The notes beneath the pieces are model-generated. The model had not been told where the DNA came from. It did no database searches and saw nothing but the letters and a program-made list of their open reading frames with translations. Shown here piece by piece: positions 33,783 through 36,372 of a DNA stretch of 36,372 nt (position 1 is its first letter; each line of letters opens with the position of its first letter). Location of the stretch: NCBI GenBank assembly GCA_026989275.1, contig JALSJQ010000050.1, forward strand, positions 1-36,372. The letters run 5' to 3'. This DNA comes from Albidovulum sp. (lineage in GTDB: Bacteria; Pseudomonadota; Alphaproteobacteria; Rhodobacterales; Rhodobacteraceae). Made by a program: the position numbers and the translations under genes.

Positions 33783-36372
33783 TCAGCTCCGGCTCAGAAG
33801 GGCTTTCAGCTCGTAGAGGAGATCGAGAGCCATGCGCGGTGTGATCTCGTCGGGCTGGATCTCGGCCAGCCGCGCCTCGACCGGGCTTTTCTCCCGCTTC
33901 TCCTTCGCCGGGCGGATCTCGGCCGAGAAGAGCGGCAGTTCCTCGGCGAGGCGACGGCGGGAATCGTTTCCGCGTTCCAGAAGATCGAGCACTTCCCGCG
34001 CCCGGCGGATCACCGCTTCGGGCAACCCCGCCAGCCGCGCGACGTGGATGCCGTAGGAACGATCGGCCACGCCCTTGCGGACCTCGTGAAGAAAGACGAC
34101 CTCTCCCTCCCACTCCCGCACGACGACGGTGGCGTTGGTCACGCCGGGAAGCCGCGCGGCGATGTCTGTCAGCTCGTGATAATGGGTGGCGAAGAGGGCC
34201 CGGCAGCGGTTCACGTCGTGCAGGTGCTCGAGCACGGCCCAGGCCAGGGCCATGCCGTCATGGGTGGCTGTGCCGCGGCCGATCTCGTCGAGGATGACGA
34301 GGGCGCGCTCGTCGGCCTGGTTGAGGATCGCCGCCGTCTCCACCATCTCGACCATGAAGGTGGACTGGCCGCGGGCCAGATCGTCTGCCGCGCCCACCCG
34401 CGAGAACACCCGGGAGACGATGCCGATCCGCGCCGCCTCGGCCGGCACGAAGGCCCCGGCCTGGGCCAGGATGGTGATGAGGGCGTTCTGGCGCAGGAAG
34501 GTGGACTTGCCGGCCATGTTGGGTCCGGTGACGAGCCGGATCGCTGCGCCGTCCTCCCCGGGGGAGAGATCGCAGTCATTGGGAACGAAGGCCTCGCCCT
34601 TGCGCTTGAGTGCGGCCTCGACCACCGGGTGCCGTCCGCTCTCGATGACGAAATCGCGCCCCTGGGTGAGTTCGGGGCGGGTCCAGCCCTCCTGTCGGGC
34701 GAGTTCGGCAAGGGCGGCGGCGACATCGAGCTCGGCGAGGGCGGCGGCGAGTTCCAGGAGCGCCTGGCTGTCTTCGAGAACGGCGTCGCGCAGCCGGGCG
34801 AAGATCCGCCGTTCGATGGCGAGGGCGGTTTCGGCGGCGGTCACGATCCGCCGCTCGAGATCGACCAGCTTCCGGGTGGTGAAGCGCACCGCATTGGCCG
34901 TGGTCTGGCGATGGATGAAGGTTTCGGCCAAAGGCGGCGACATCATCCTCGATGCATGGGTCGCCGGTGTCTCGACGAAATAGCCGAGCACGTTGTTGTG
35001 CTTGATCTTCAGAGAGGAAATACCTGTTTGCTCGACATATTCTCCCTGCAGCGAAGCGATCACCTCGCGGCTGCGGTCGCGCAGGGCGCGGGCTTCGTCG
35101 AGTTCGGGGTCGACGCCGGGCGCGACAAGACCGCCATCCTTGAGCATGGCCGGCGGCTCGGCGACGAGGGTGTCGTCGAGAAGCGCGAGCAGGGCGGTGT
35201 GGCCGGCGAGTCTTTCGCGCACGGCGGCAAGACGCTCGGGAAGCTCGTCTTGCGCGGCGAGAAGGGCGTGGAGTTCCTCGGCGCGGGCCAGGGTCTGGCG
35301 GACGCTGCCGAGATCGCGCGGCGTGCCGCGGTCAAGGGACAGGCGGGAGAGGGCGCGAGCCAGATCGGGCGTGCGATGCAGCACTGATCTGAGATCGGTC
35401 CGCAGCGCGTCGTCCGCGACGAGCGCGGCCACGGCATCGAGCCGGGCATCGATGCCGGCGATGTCGGTGAGGGGGGCGGAGATGCGTTCCTCGAGAAGCC
35501 GCGCTCCACCCGGGGTGACGGTGCGGTCGATCGTGTGGAGCAGCGATCCTTCTCTCCGGCCCGAAAGGGTCCTTGCCAGTTCGAGATTGCGCCGCGTGGC
35601 CGGGTCCATCCGCAACACGCCGCTTTCGCGCAGCTGCCGGGGTGGCTGCAGCATCGGCAGCTTGCCGCGCTGGGTCAGGTCGAGATAGGCGACGAGGCCG
35701 CCCAGGGCCGAGATCTCCGCCCGCGAGAAATCGCCGAAAGCCGCGAGGGAGGAGACGCCGAACATCTCGCACAGCCGCCGTTCGGCGCTCTGGGAATCGA
35801 AATTCGTGGCCGCAAGAGGGGTGACGGTGATGTCGAAGCCGCCGGTCTCGGCCCGGATGTCCGCCTCACGCCGGTCGGGCACGACCAGCTCCCGCGGGGC
35901 GATGCCCGCAAGCGCCGAAGCGAGGCTTTCTTCGAGCGGCATCACCTTCAGCTCGCCGGTGGAAATGTCGGCCCAGGCGAGTGCGGCCGTGCCGTGGACC
36001 GTGTTCCATGCGGCAAGGAAGTTGTGGCTGCGCGGATCGAGCAGGGCGTCCTCGGTCAGCGTACCGGGAGTGACGAGGCGCACGACATCGCGTTTCACCA
36101 CCGCCTTCGAGCCCCGCTTCCTCGCCTCGGCCGGATCCTCGAGCTGCTCGCAGACGGCGACGCGGAAACCCTTGCGGATCAGTGTCTGCAGGTAGCTTTC
36201 CGCCGAATGGACCGGCACGCCGCACATCGGGATATCCTCCCCGAGGTGCTTGCCGCGCTTCGTGAGGGCGATGTCGAGCGCTTCGGCGGCCTTGACCGCG
36301 TCGTCGAAGAAGAGCTCGTAGAAATCCCCCATGCGGTAGAAGAGCAGCGCGTCGGGCACCTGGGCCTTGATG
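33783..36372 (-). CDS. mutS: DNA mismatch repair protein MutS (5' end beyond window)
   Basis: Recognises mismatches and recruits MutL. The visible 862 codons cover nearly the whole protein; the frame continues to the right edge (IKAQ precedes [16 protein letters not shown]), so only a short N-terminal piece is missing. The mismatch-wedge FYE is in GDFYELF, the ATPase Walker A is GPNMAGKST near the C-terminal third, Walker B is [17 protein letters not shown], and the conserved ATHYHELT follows. The C terminus ends in a helical dimerisation/clamp tail. Convergent with grpE; a GTG codon inside this frame at 36359 is internal, not the start. Confidence 0.97.
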   Translation of the reverse strand, partial: IKAQVPDALLFYRMGDFYELFFDDAVKAAEALDIALTKRGKHLGEDIPMCGVPVHSAESYLQTLIRKGFRVAVCEQLEDPAEARKRGSKAVVKRDVVRLVTPGTLTEDALLDPRSHNFLAAWNTVHGTAALAWADISTGELKVMPLEESLASALAGIAPRELVVPDRREADIRAETGGFDITVTPLAATNFDSQSAERRLCEMFGVSSLAAFGDFSRAEISALGGLVAYLDLTQRGKLPMLQPPRQLRESGVLRMDPATRRNLELARTLSGRREGSLLHTIDRTVTPGGARLLEERISAPLTDIAGIDARLDAVAALVADDALRTDLRSVLHRTPDLARALSRLSLDRGTPRDLGSVRQTLARAEELHALLAAQDELPERLAAVRERLAGHTALLALLDDTLVAEPPAMLKDGGLVAPGVDPELDEARALRDRSREVIASLQGEYVEQTGISSLKIKHNNVLGYFVETPATHASRMMSPPLAETFIHRQTTANAVRFTTRKLVDLERRIVTAAETALAIERRIFARLRDAVLEDSQALLELAAALAELDVAAALAELARQEGWTRPELTQGRDFVIESGRHPVVEAALKRKGEAFVPNDCDLSPGEDGAAIRLVTGPNMAGKSTFLRQNALITILAQAGAFVPAEAARIGIVSRVFSRVGAADDLARGQSTFMVEMVETAAILNQADERALVILDEIGRGTATHDGMALAWAVLEHLHDVNRCRALFATHYHELTDIAARLPGVTNATVVVREWEGEVVFLHEVRKGVADRSYGIHVARLAGLPEAVIRRAREVLDLLERGNDSRRRLAEELPLFSAEIRPAKEKREKSPVEARLAEIQPDEITPRMALDLLYELKALLSRS

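Overview
The window is about 36 kb of GC-rich chromosome from an alphaproteobacterium. The evidence is gene content and order: rho–mnmE–mnmG–rsmG–parA–parB, maf–aroE–coaE–dnaQ–secB, rimP–nusA–ylxR–infB, hslV–hslU, and rph–rdgB–hemW next to hrcA–grpE. This arrangement, and the map–sfsA–molybdopterin-domain–acetyltransferase–OmpA block at the left, resembles Rhodobacterales or a close relative. I infer that order from memory of gene order, not from a tree. I see no rRNA, tRNA, CRISPR array, insertion sequence or prophage. Almost all of the window is packed with housekeeping genes.

Layout. 0.16–1.8 kb: map and sfsA, leftward. 1.9–5.1 kb: a tightly overlapping rightward cluster (molybdopterin-binding domain protein, GNAT acetyltransferase, AhpD-like peroxidase-related protein, OmpA-like envelope protein). 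5.1–5.9 kb: a 771-bp stretch with no recognisable gene. 5.9–6.8 kb: a LysR regulator. 6.95–12.6 kb: the rimP–nusA–ylxR–infB operon, with a promoter, a leader hairpin/terminator at its front and a terminator at its end. 12.65–13.7 kb: a glutathione-S-transferase-like gene in convergent orientation. 13.8–15.7 kb: hslVU. 15.7–17.1 kb: Smr and Tim44-like genes, leftward. 17.2–18.3 kb: fxsA and secB. 18.4–21.3 kb: the leftward operon maf–aroE–coaE–dnaQ.

21.35–21.72 kb is an AT-rich intergenic region with two perfect and at least two near-perfect DnaA boxes, and I call it the probable chromosomal origin oriC. The flanking genes diverge from it: maf–dnaQ go left, and hemJ–rho–mnmE–mnmG–rsmG–parA–parB go right. 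Three ParB-binding parS sites lie 3.4–6.3 kb to the right of the origin, in or at the start of mnmG, rsmG and parA. Origin, centromere sites and segregation genes are therefore all present here.

29.3–31.8 kb: the leftward operon rph–rdgB–hemW. 31.9–33.7 kb: hrcA–grpE (heat-shock repressor and DnaK exchange factor). 33.8 kb to the right edge: mutS, cut by the window end.

I found no convincing novel multi-gene system. The points most worth a second look are the oriC/parS architecture (no hemE or hemH in the window, and a parS covering the mnmG start codon), a promoter–hairpin–terminator unit ahead of rimP that is either an attenuator or a small RNA, the non-coding gap at 5.1–5.9 kb with a tandem 10-bp repeat, the termination of the infB operon without rbfA/truB/rpsO/pnp, and N-terminal or internal extensions in Rho and methionine aminopeptidase.
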